Shown here piece by piece: positions 1 to 5,166 of a stretch of 5,541 nucleotides of DNA. The notes beneath the pieces are model-generated. The model had not been told where the DNA came from, did not search any database, and saw only the letters and a program-made list of their open reading frames with translations. The stretch's first letter is position 1; every line of letters begins with the position of its first letter. The stretch is from HO2-45-28 sp964574495 (GTDB lineage Bacteria; Patescibacteriota; Minisyncoccia; HO2-45-28): assembly GCA_964574495.1 (NCBI GenBank), contig CAZNNT010000036.1, forward strand, positions 1-5,541, given 5' to 3'. The position numbers and the translations under genes were made by a program.

Positions 1-22
1 TTTTCGTCCAGTACTTATTCAA
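1..22 (-). CDS. Start of a divergent gene, cut by the window edge (tentative)
   Basis: Only about seven codons are visible, reading M-N-K-Y-W-T-K from a TTG start at 22-20. The case rests on signals in front of it, not on the protein. On the - strand there is an AAGGAGG ribosome site (32-38), a 9-nt gap, then TTG. A promoter with a perfect TATAAT lies upstream at 63-91. No ATG or GTG is available between the ribosome site and the edge, and the ATT at 29-27 would meet a stop after three codons. The product cannot be identified. Its placement back to back with hrcA, next to the CIRCE operator, makes it a candidate second heat-shock target, but that is inference. Confidence 0.42.
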
Positions 23-62
23 GGGGAATGCCCTCCTTCTGAATGAAAATCAATCCGGGAAG

Positions 63-91
63 ATTATATCAAGAAACGCGATAAAAGTAAA
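63..91 (-). promoter_or_regulatory. Leftward sigma70-type promoter divergent from hrcA
   Basis: On the - strand the -35 hexamer is TTTACT (91-86, four of six consensus bases), the spacer is 17 nt, and the -10 is a perfect TATAAT (68-63). The predicted transcript start is near 56, giving a leader of roughly 34 nt to the TTG at 22. The -35 lies only 4 nt from the left arm of CIRCE, so HrcA bound there could interfere with this promoter as well. Confidence 0.5.
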
Positions 92-95
92 GATT

Positions 96-122
96 TTAGC
101 ACTCTTGACATAGGAGTGCTAA
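96..122. promoter_or_regulatory. CIRCE operator (HrcA binding site)
   Basis: This is a perfect inverted repeat: TTAGCACTC (96-104), a 9-nt spacer, then GAGTGCTAA (114-122). It matches the known CIRCE consensus at all 18 arm positions. CIRCE is bound by the HrcA repressor, and the gene directly downstream encodes HrcA, so negative autoregulation of the operon follows from family knowledge. The spacer contains the -35 hexamer TTGACA, so bound repressor would cover the promoter directly. Confidence 0.97.
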
Positions 123-132
123 CTTATATAAT
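105..132 (+). promoter_or_regulatory. Promoter of the hrcA-grpE-dnaK-dnaJ operon
   Basis: A perfect TTGACA (105-110) lies inside the CIRCE spacer. After 16 nt there is a perfect TATAAT (127-132). This is a consensus vegetative sigma70-type promoter, so heat control is probably by HrcA repression and not by an alternative sigma factor. The start of transcription is predicted at about 139, which leaves only about 3 nt before the ATG at 142. No other promoter of similar quality was seen upstream of the later genes, so this one probably serves all four. Confidence 0.9.
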
Positions 133-141
133 GGAGATTAT

Positions 142-828
142 ATGCCGGATATATTGCTTAATGAACGGGAAAACAAAATTTTGGAATTTCTCGTGCGCGA
201 TTATATAGAAACGGCTGAGCCGGTTTCATCCGTCAGAATCCGGACTTCTTTAAAACTGAAAGAAAGTCCGGCTACTGTTCGCAGTATCGTGGCGGGTTTA
301 TGCGAATGCGGATATCTTACGCAGCCGCATGTTTCGGCCGGACGCGTGCCGACGGATACGGCTTACCGTTATTTCGTGGATAATTTAATGTCCGAAATAA
401 CGCCCAATGCCCGCTTGATTATGAAGTTGCGGTCAATTACGCGAAGGGAAAAAAGCGCCGGCAGAATTTTTTCCGAGATTTTCAATTTGTTAAGTTTTGA
501 GAGCGCCGACGGCGAGCATTTCGGCAGCCACGGCCTTTCCCGTCTTTTATCGGAGCCGGAATTTGAAGACGGCCGGTCCGTGCGTAACGCCGGCTATTTG
601 ATGGATAATATTGACGCGTTCGCCGATATTTACCGCAAAGAATCCAAAAAAAATCTTGAGATTTTCATCGGCGAGGAAAATCCGGTGCAATACGCCCGGG
701 ACTTCGGCGTCTTTTATCTGGAGACGGGTGAGGAGGGCCGCCCGAACATTTTGCTGCTGGTAGGACCCAAAAGGATGAATTACGAGCGTGTTTCAAGTTA
801 CGCGGATTATTTTTTGCGGGAATTTTAA
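142..828 (+). CDS. hrcA: HrcA, compact heat-inducible transcription repressor
   Basis: HrcA is the cytoplasmic dimeric repressor that binds CIRCE and shuts off chaperone genes when chaperone capacity is sufficient. The N-terminal winged-helix domain (about residues 5-80) is clear: LNERENKILEFLVRDYIET, then SPATVR, then QPHVSAGRVPTD and YRYFVD. The C-terminal end is also clear: FIGEENPVQYARDFGVFYLE (175-193) and LLLVGPKRMNYERV (204-217). The total is 228 residues, against about 340 for typical HrcA such as that of Bacillus subtilis. Both ends are recognisable, so the shortening is internal (roughly residues 100-170) and falls where the dimerisation and inserted domains sit. The frame is intact, so it is not a pseudogene. 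In the recognition-helix region the common SPATIRNEM becomes SPATVRSIV. The start at 142 fits the N-terminal motif; GGAG at 133-136 probably lies outside the transcript. The stop overlaps the grpE start. Confidence 0.93.
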   Translation: MPDILLNERENKILEFLVRDYIETAEPVSSVRIRTSLKLKESPATVRSIVAGLCECGYLTQPHVSAGRVPTDTAYRYFVDNLMSEITPNARLIMKLRSITRREKSAGRIFSEIFNLLSFESADGEHFGSHGLSRLLSEPEFEDGRSVRNAGYLMDNIDAFADIYRKESKKNLEIFIGEENPVQYARDFGVFYLETGEEGRPNILLLVGPKRMNYERVSSYADYFLREF

Positions 829-1397
829 TGAAAAAAGACATGAAAAAAGAAAACGAAGAAAACGAAATGGAGTATGAACCCGCGGGCATGGAAGATAATT
901 TCGGGGCCGAGCCGGAAATGAAAATAAAAAAACTGAAGGAGGAATTGAAAGAGTGCCAGAAAAAAGCCGCGGAATTTTTGGCCGGATGGCAAAGAGCCAA
1001 AGCCGACCTGATAAACTTCAGAAAAGACGAAGAAAAAAATCGCGAAATAATCGTCAGGTACGCCAACGCCGACTTAATAAATGAAATATTAGATGTGCTT
1101 GACAGTTTTGAAAAAGCCGCAAAAGAGCCGTTTCCCGACGATAAATGGAAAAAAGGATTTGAGCGCATTAAAGACCAGTTAATGAATATTTTGCGAAAGC
1201 GCGGAGTTGAAGAAATAAAGTCGCTCGGCTTGAAATTCAATCCTGCCGAACACGAAAGCATAGCCGAAGAAAGCGCGCCAAAAGAAAAAGACCAGACGGT
1301 CTTGGAGGAACTGCGGAAGGGTTATAAGATGAATGATAAAGTTTTGAGGCCGGCGAGAGTTAAAATAGGATTTTATAAAATAACCGATAATCAATAA
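828..1397 (+). CDS. grpE: GrpE, nucleotide exchange factor of DnaK
   Basis: GrpE releases ADP from DnaK so that it can rebind ATP and let go of its substrate; it acts as a cytoplasmic dimer. The 189-residue length is normal (E. coli GrpE is 197). A charged, Lys/Glu-rich N-terminus (1-30) leads into a long coiled-coil helix (about 30-75, with FLAGWQRAKADLINFRKD at 50-67). Next come the helical bundle region (80-125, with LDVLDSFEKA) and the C-terminal beta domain with the family signature: KFNPAEHESIAEE (136-148) and LRKGYKMNDKVLRPARVKIG (162-181). The ATG overlaps the hrcA stop as TAATG, which suggests translational coupling; only a weak GGGA lies upstream. A second Met at residue 5 (ATG at 840) is an alternative start. 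The last codons contain the first copy of an AT-rich tandem repeat that continues into the gap before dnaK. Confidence 0.96.
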   Translation: MKKDMKKENEENEMEYEPAGMEDNFGAEPEMKIKKLKEELKECQKKAAEFLAGWQRAKADLINFRKDEEKNREIIVRYANADLINEILDVLDSFEKAAKEPFPDDKWKKGFERIKDQLMNILRKRGVEEIKSLGLKFNPAEHESIAEESAPKEKDQTVLEELRKGYKMNDKVLRPARVKIGFYKITDNQ

Positions 1398-1419
1398 CTA
1401 ATAACCAATAATTAAAAAT
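1379..1419 (+). repeat. AT-rich imperfect tandem repeat spanning the grpE end and dnaK leader
   Basis: AATAACCGATAAT (1379-1391) recurs as AATAACCAATAAT (1400-1412), with 12 of 13 bases the same and a 21-nt period. A shorter AATAACT lies between them. The first copy is inside the grpE codons, while the second makes up most of the 22-nt gap to dnaK. The gap contains no GGAGG-like ribosome site, so dnaK appears to start from an unstructured A/T-rich leader. A palindrome, TTTTATAAAA, sits at 1371-1380. Confidence 0.6.
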
Positions 1420-3303
1420 ATGAGTAAAATTTTAGGCATTGACTTGGGAACGACCAATTCGGCTATGGCCATAGTTGAAGCCGGTGAGCCGAGAATTATA
1501 GAAAACGCGGAGGGGAACAGAACCACGCCGTCCATCGTGGCCGTTTCCAAGTCGGGAGACCGTTTAACCGGCCTTTTGGCTAAAAGGCAAGCCGTAACCA
1601 ACCCCAAAAACACCGTTTTTTCGGTAAAGCGCTTGATAGGCAGGAAATTCAAAGACGAAGAGGTGCAACGCGATAAAGCTCTACTGCCCTACGAATTACG
1701 CGAATCAGCCAACGGCGGAGTCGAGGTTAAGATGTCTTCGTCTTCCGGAGAAGAAAAGTGGTTCAGGCCCGAAGAAATTTCAGCGATGGTTTTGGCGAAG
1801 CTTAAGTCGGATGCCGAAGCCAAACTCGGAGAAAAAATAGACGAGGCCATAATCACGGTTCCAGCGTATTTTGACGATTCGCAGCGCAAGGCCACCAAAG
1901 ACGCCGGAGAGGTGGCCGGATTCAAAGTCCGCAGGATTTTAAACGAACCGACCGCGGCCGCTCTGGCTTACGGCCTTAACAGAAAAAAGGACGAAAAAAT
2001 CGCCGTTTATGATTTCGGGGGCGGAACTTTTGACGTGTCGGTCCTTGAAATCGGAGACGATACCATTGAAGTCAAATCAACCGATGGCGACACTCATTTG
2101 GGCGGAGACGATTTTGACCAGAAAATAATCTCTTGGATTATCGGCGAATTTAAAAAAGAATCGGGAATAGACATTGCTAAAGACACTCTGGCTCTGCAGC
2201 GGCTTAAAGAAGCGGCCGAAAAAGCGAAACACGAACTTTCAAGCACTGCCGAGACCGAAATCAATGTTCCGTTTATTACCTCGGATTCTTCCGGTCCGCG
2301 CCACCTCCTCTTGAAATTCAGTCGGGCAAAACTTGAGTCACTAGTCGGAGAATACATAGATAAATCCATTGAAATTACGCGCCGAGCCGTTAAAGCCGCG
2401 GGCCTTAAACTCTCGGATATTAATGAAATTGTTCTGGTCGGAGGACAGACCAGAATGCCGGCAATGCAGGAAGCCGTGAAAAATCTTTTCGCAAAAACGG
2501 CCAATAAAACCATAAATCCCGACGAAGTCGTGGCGGCGGGAGCCGCGGTTCAAGCCGGAATATTGCAGGGCGATGTCAAAGATATTTTACTGCTGGATGT
2601 TACTCCGCTGTCTTTGGGCATTGAGACCTTGGGAGGCGTATCAACAAAAATAATAGAAAAAAACACCACGATTCCGGTTTCGCGCTCGCAGGTTTTTTCA
2701 ACCGCAGCCGACAACCAGACGCAAGTTGAAATTCATGTTTTGCAGGGGGAGCGCGAAATGGCTTCCGATAACAAAACCCTGGGCCGTTTTATTCTTGACG
2801 GGATACCTCCGTCCCCCCGAGGTCTGCCGCAGGTTGAGGTTTCATTTGACATTGACGCCAACGGCATTTTGAATGTTAAGGCCAAAGACAAAGCGACTTC
2901 CAAAGAACAATCAATCCGCATTGAGGCCTCTTCGGGCCTGGCCAAAGACGACATTGAACGGATGAAAAAAGACGCTGAACTCCATGCCGCCGAGGACCGC
3001 GAAAAACGGGAATTGATTGATTCCAGAAACGCGGCTGACGCTCTTATTTACACGGCCGAAAAGGCCGTGCGGGACGCCGGAGACAAAATCGGCGAAACGG
3101 AAAAGAAAGCCGTTGAAGACGCGGTTGAAAATCTGAAAAAAATTAAGGACTCGGCTGTGAGTACCGACGAAATAAAAAAGGCAAGCGAGGATTTGTCCGC
3201 GAAACTTTCAAAAATAGGCGAAGCTATTTATAAAGCCCAACCCAAGGATGAATCCAAGAAAGACGGCGATAACGGCGAGACGAAAGACGTTAAACACGAG
3301 TAA
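1420..3303 (+). CDS. dnaK: DnaK, Hsp70 molecular chaperone
   Basis: DnaK is the ATP-driven chaperone that binds exposed hydrophobic segments of unfolded proteins, with DnaJ stimulating hydrolysis and GrpE resetting the cycle. At 627 residues it is full length. The ATPase domain (1-385) shows phosphate-1 motif GIDLGTTNS (6-14), Lys70, NEPTAAALAYG (175-185), phosphate-2 motif DFGGGTFDVS (198-207) and the adenosine motif IVLVGGQTRMP (337-347). The interdomain linker LLLD is at 390-393. The substrate-binding beta domain (394-505) includes TPLSLGIETLGG and LQGEREMASDN, followed by the helical lid (506-605) and a charged tail ending KDVKHE. Residues 77-104 (beginning FKDEEVQRD) correspond to a segment present in E. 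coli DnaK but missing from B. subtilis DnaK. The ATG has no visible Shine-Dalgarno. The gene sits 22 nt after grpE and 1 nt before dnaJ. Confidence 0.99.
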   Translation: MSKILGIDLGTTNSAMAIVEAGEPRIIENAEGNRTTPSIVAVSKSGDRLTGLLAKRQAVTNPKNTVFSVKRLIGRKFKDEEVQRDKALLPYELRESANGGVEVKMSSSSGEEKWFRPEEISAMVLAKLKSDAEAKLGEKIDEAIITVPAYFDDSQRKATKDAGEVAGFKVRRILNEPTAAALAYGLNRKKDEKIAVYDFGGGTFDVSVLEIGDDTIEVKSTDGDTHLGGDDFDQKIISWIIGEFKKESGIDIAKDTLALQRLKEAAEKAKHELSSTAETEINVPFITSDSSGPRHLLLKFSRAKLESLVGEYIDKSIEITRRAVKAAGLKLSDINEIVLVGGQTRMPAMQEAVKNLFAKTANKTINPDEVVAAGAAVQAGILQGDVKDILLLDVTPLSLGIETLGGVSTKIIEKNTTIPVSRSQVFSTAADNQTQVEIHVLQGEREMASDNKTLGRFILDGIPPSPRGLPQVEVSFDIDANGILNVKAKDKATSKEQSIRIEASSGLAKDDIERMKKDAELHAAEDREKRELIDSRNAADALIYTAEKAVRDAGDKIGETEKKAVEDAVENLKKIKDSAVSTDEIKKASEDLSAKLSKIGEAIYKAQPKDESKKDGDNGETKDVKHE

Positions 3304-3304
3304 G

Positions 3305-4399
3305 ATGAAAGATTATTATAAGGTTCTTGGCGTTGAAAAAGGCGCCGAAAAAGAAGAGATTAAAAAGGCCTATAGGCGCCTCGCTCATAAGTACCATCCG
3401 GATAAAAACGGCGGGAGTGATGCCGAATTCAAGCGTATAAACGAAGCTTATTATGTTCTGGGCGACGACCGGCGCAGAGAAGAATATGACCAATTCGGCT
3501 CTTTTCCCGGGGGAGGAGCCGGAGGATTTCAAGGCAGGGGTGATTTTGGTTTTGAAGAAATCTGGAAAAACTTCGGAGGCACTGACGGATTTTCTTTCGA
3601 AGGCCAAGGCGGCAACTTCGCCGATATTTTTGAAGGGCTTTTCGGATTCGGATTTCCCGGAGGCGCGCGCCAATCATCCAGAGGCCGCGACATTTCCATA
3701 GACATAATGATATCTTTTTCCGAGGCGGTTTTCGGCGTAACGCGCCGGATTCTGCTTAATAAAAACAGCGTCTGCGGGGTTTGCCGCGGCGCTGGCGCTG
3801 CTGAAAACAGTGAGACCGAGCGTTGCGCCGTCTGTTCCGGTTCGGGCACGGTGCGCGAAAGCCGGCGTTCCATCTTCGGGGTTTTTACCGGCCTCTCGGA
3901 ATGTAAAAAGTGCAAAGGCCGGGGAGAAATAATCAAAAATCCCTGTAAATCCTGCGGAGGCGAAGGCATTACGCGTAAAGAAGAGGAGGTTGAAATAGCG
4001 ATTCCGGCAGGCATTAATAACGGCGAGATGTTGAGGGTAAGCGGAGCGGGAGAAGCCAAAAGAAATGTTTCGGCGGGCGATCTTTATGTAAAAATATATG
4101 TCGAGCCGCATCCCAAATTTGCCAGAGAAGGAAACGACCTCACTTCCGAGATAAATATTTTACTGACCGAGGCGCTTTTGGGTTCCGAAAAATCAATAGA
4201 AGCGCTTGACGGCAAAATTAAAATACAGATACCGGTCGGAGTTGATTCCGGAGATATTTTAAGAGTCCGAGGCCGCGGCGTGCCTAAACAAAGAGGAGGA
4301 AGGGGAGATTTGCTTTTTAAAGTCAAAATAAAAAATCCCAAAAAATTATCCCGAAAAGCCAGAGAAATTATTGAGGAATTGAAAAAAGAGGGGTTATAA
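3305..4399 (+). CDS. dnaJ: DnaJ, Hsp40 co-chaperone (type I, with zinc fingers)
   Basis: DnaJ delivers substrates to DnaK and stimulates its ATPase. The 364-residue protein has all type I parts. The J domain (1-65) carries DYYKVLGV and the catalytic HPD (31-33). The Gly/Phe-rich region (66-122) contains DIFEGLFGFG, resembling the DIF motif that regulates J-domain access. Four CxxCxGxG zinc repeats start at Cys157, Cys174, Cys200 and Cys214, all eight cysteines being present. The C-terminal substrate domains (225-340) include IPAGINNGEMLRVSGAGE and IPVGVDSGDILRVRGRG, then a helix (346-362). E. coli DnaJ is 376 residues. The ATG at 3305 follows the dnaK stop by 1 nt. A longer reading from 3248 adds 19 residues inside dnaK and is not needed, because MKDYYKVLGV is the classical N-terminus. 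Initiation probably depends on coupling to dnaK, since only a weak GAG lies upstream. Confidence 0.98.
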   Translation: MKDYYKVLGVEKGAEKEEIKKAYRRLAHKYHPDKNGGSDAEFKRINEAYYVLGDDRRREEYDQFGSFPGGGAGGFQGRGDFGFEEIWKNFGGTDGFSFEGQGGNFADIFEGLFGFGFPGGARQSSRGRDISIDIMISFSEAVFGVTRRILLNKNSVCGVCRGAGAAENSETERCAVCSGSGTVRESRRSIFGVFTGLSECKKCKGRGEIIKNPCKSCGGEGITRKEEEVEIAIPAGINNGEMLRVSGAGEAKRNVSAGDLYVKIYVEPHPKFAREGNDLTSEINILLTEALLGSEKSIEALDGKIKIQIPVGVDSGDILRVRGRGVPKQRGGRGDLLFKVKIKNPKKLSRKAREIIEELKKEGL

Positions 4400-4402
4400 G
4401 TT

Positions 4403-4423
4403 GAGGTTTAGGGCCTCTGTTTT
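4403..4423 (+). terminator. Weak candidate terminator after dnaJ
   Basis: GAGG (4403-4406) can pair with CCTC (4414-4417) across a 7-nt loop and is followed by TGTTTT (4418-4423). The 4-bp stem is marginal. An alternative + strand structure is the 8-bp stem AAACCCCA (4445-4452) with TGGGGTTT (4502-4509), which has almost no U tract after it. Neither is convincing alone. Confidence 0.25.
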
Positions 4424-4442
4424 AAGAAAAAAGCCCCGAATG

Positions 4443-4472
4443 AAAAACCCCAGCACGAACTTCATGCCGGGG
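4443..4472 (-). terminator. Intrinsic terminator of the leftward gene 4508-4927
   Basis: On the - strand CCCCGGCA (4472-4465) pairs with TGCTGGGG (4455-4448) over a 9-nt loop, and five T residues follow directly (4447-4443). One pair is a G-U wobble that becomes an A-C mismatch on the + strand, and the + strand lacks a T tract. The element therefore points leftward only. About 10 nt further on, a second T run (TTTTTT, 4432-4427) follows GGGGC (4437-4433), which could pair with GCCCC in the upstream arm as a backup. Confidence 0.8.
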
Positions 4473-4492
4473 GCCTGCTTTAGCCTGCAGGC
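4473..4492. repeat. Inverted repeat between the stop codons of the convergent genes
   Basis: GCCTGC (4473-4478) and GCAGGC (4487-4492) form a perfect 6-bp stem with an 8-nt loop. It lies between the leftward gene's stop and its main terminator, and is nested inside the longer AAACCCCA/TGGGGTTT pairing. It may protect the 3' end of the transcript or form part of a compound terminator. Confidence 0.5.
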
Positions 4493-4507
4493 GGAAGGGT
4501 TTGGGGT

Positions 4508-4927
4508 TTACGCTACCACGTATGCCACGAGTCGCCCGTGCTCGAGTTTGATCTCTCTCCACTCCTTAGGAGGGTCAGACAATCCTCCGCTGAAGGATCG
4601 GTAGTAACCAATCCGAGTGGCGGCCCAGAACGAGCCGTTGTCGAGGCCCCTGCGGTCCCCATCAACCTTCTGACCGATGAGGTTAACGATCGCGACACAG
4701 GATCCGTAGTGGAAGAACTCAACTGTTCGTTTGAGCTTCCACGAACCCCGCTTCTCCTGTGTGGGCTCCACTCGCTCCGTCTGCTGAATCGGTGAGGCCT
4801 TGACTTTGTTGAAGAAGCGGAAGTTGCACCATACGGGACGACATCCTGGCACGAGGAGAGTTCCTTTCTCCAGTTGCAGGACCGCCTCCATCGCCACGAT
4901 CACACTCTCCGTGAACCTGATCTCCAT
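4508..4927 (-). CDS. Orphan hypothetical protein, 139 residues
   Basis: I do not recognise this protein. It starts MEIRFTESVIVAMEAVLQLE and ends KLEHGRLVAYVVA. No signal peptide or membrane segment is evident. It has three cysteines (29, 34, 77) and four tryptophans (33, 63, 101, 123), with a charged Glu/Lys/Arg middle (51-68) and a Gly/Ser/Asp stretch around 111-120. Reality as a gene is well supported by its surroundings: AAGGAGG 7 nt before the ATG, a TTGACA-17-TATCAT promoter, and a strong terminator just past the TAA. It stands alone on its own transcript and converges on dnaJ. It is richer in G+C than the chaperone genes, consistent with acquisition from elsewhere. The alternative frames in the same stretch have no comparable start signals. 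Function unknown. Confidence 0.75.
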   Translation of the reverse strand: MEIRFTESVIVAMEAVLQLEKGTLLVPGCRPVWCNFRFFNKVKASPIQQTERVEPTQEKRGSWKLKRTVEFFHYGSCVAIVNLIGQKVDGDRRGLDNGSFWAATRIGYYRSFSGGLSDPPKEWREIKLEHGRLVAYVVA

Positions 4928-5010
4928 GGTACATCCTCCTTTTCTGCCCGTATAGGGCCTTTGAGCTTACATAGGCATGGAGGGGCCTACGCAAGCGTGA
5001 GTTAAGGTAC
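4928..5010 (-). promoter_or_regulatory. Structured 5' leader with possible anti-Shine-Dalgarno
   Basis: From the predicted start near 5010 to the ATG at 4927 there are about 83 nt. On the - strand a 5-bp stem TAGGC/GCCTA (4989-4985 with 4976-4972) holds CCTCC in and beside its loop (4983-4979). CCTCC is an exact complement of the GGAGG ribosome site (4939-4935). A second small stem, GCCC/GGGC (4958-4955 with 4949-4946), lies just before the ribosome site. The heptamer ATGTACC occurs at the leader start (5012-5006) and again directly before the ATG (4934-4928). Pairing of the two leader elements could control translation; this is inferred from base complementarity only and matches no riboswitch class I know. 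Confidence 0.35.
4935..4941 (-). promoter_or_regulatory. Shine-Dalgarno of the orphan gene
   Basis: AAGGAGG on the - strand is 7 nt upstream of the ATG at 4927-4925 and fixes that start. It is much stronger than anything before grpE, dnaK or dnaJ. Confidence 0.88.
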
Positions 5011-5016
5011 ATTACA

Positions 5017-5045
5017 ATGATAACAAATTGTATAGCAAATGTCAA
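5017..5045 (-). promoter_or_regulatory. Promoter of the leftward orphan gene
   Basis: On the - strand a perfect TTGACA (5045-5040), a 17-nt spacer and TATCAT (5022-5017, five of six consensus bases) form a strong vegetative promoter. Transcription is predicted to start near 5010. The inverted repeat TACAAT-8 nt-ATTGTA (5013-5018 and 5027-5032) overlaps the -10 and spacer and could be an operator, though such AT-rich repeats also arise by chance. Confidence 0.75.
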
Positions 5046-5103
5046 GGGTACTCGTGGTTTTCTAAAGTGTCCAGTATTCTTGAAACGGGGCGGAAAATTT
5101 TTT

Positions 5104-5140
5104 GAAAAGAAAAGGGCATGCGCAGATTGCTCCACGCACA
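5104..5140 (-). terminator. Possible terminator after the right-edge gene
   Basis: On the - strand TGTGCG (5140-5135) can pair with CGCATG (5122-5117), two of the six pairs being G-U, and is followed by the pyrimidine run CCCTTTTCTTTT (5116-5105). A neighbouring perfect 5-bp stem, ACACC/GGTGT, occupies 5138-5151. The first stem is weak with a 12-nt loop, so the call is tentative. A terminator is expected here because the next leftward gene has its own promoter. Confidence 0.35.
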
Positions 5141-5166
5141 CCCCCTGGTGTTAATGCCGATTTTGT

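Noticed and set aside
23..48. Terminator of a gene entering from the left
   Set aside because: AGGG/CCCT around 24-34 gives only a 4-bp stem, no T run follows on the + strand, and the same bases are better explained as a leftward ribosome site.
131..133. ATG within the -10 region as an hrcA start
   Set aside because: It is out of frame with hrcA, meets a stop after about 25 codons, and overlaps the -10 hexamer, so it would not be in the mRNA.
665..1261. 198-residue leftward reading opposite hrcA and grpE
   Set aside because: It is Ser/Phe-rich, as expected for the antisense of Glu/Lys-rich grpE, and has no promoter or ribosome site.
1344..1379. Internal promoter before dnaK (TTGAGG and TATAAA)
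   Set aside because: The only reasonable hexamers are 24 nt apart, too far for a sigma70 promoter.
3248..3304. Longer dnaJ start inside dnaK
   Set aside because: The extra 19 residues are basic and unlike any DnaJ N-terminus, and they overlap the dnaK tail. MKDYYKVLGV from 3305 is the standard start.
3529..4059. 176-residue leftward reading opposite dnaJ
   Set aside because: Composition is Pro/Ser/Leu-rich, with no start signals, and it is fully antisense to conserved DnaJ coding sequence.
4401..4604. Rightward 67-residue reading just after dnaJ
   Set aside because: It starts with TTG 1 nt after the dnaJ stop, has no ribosome site, and runs through the terminator hairpins and antisense to a better-supported gene.
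4719..5141. 140-residue leftward reading spanning the orphan gene's promoter
   Set aside because: It crosses the promoter, leader and start of the better-supported gene in another frame, and no start signals were found for it.
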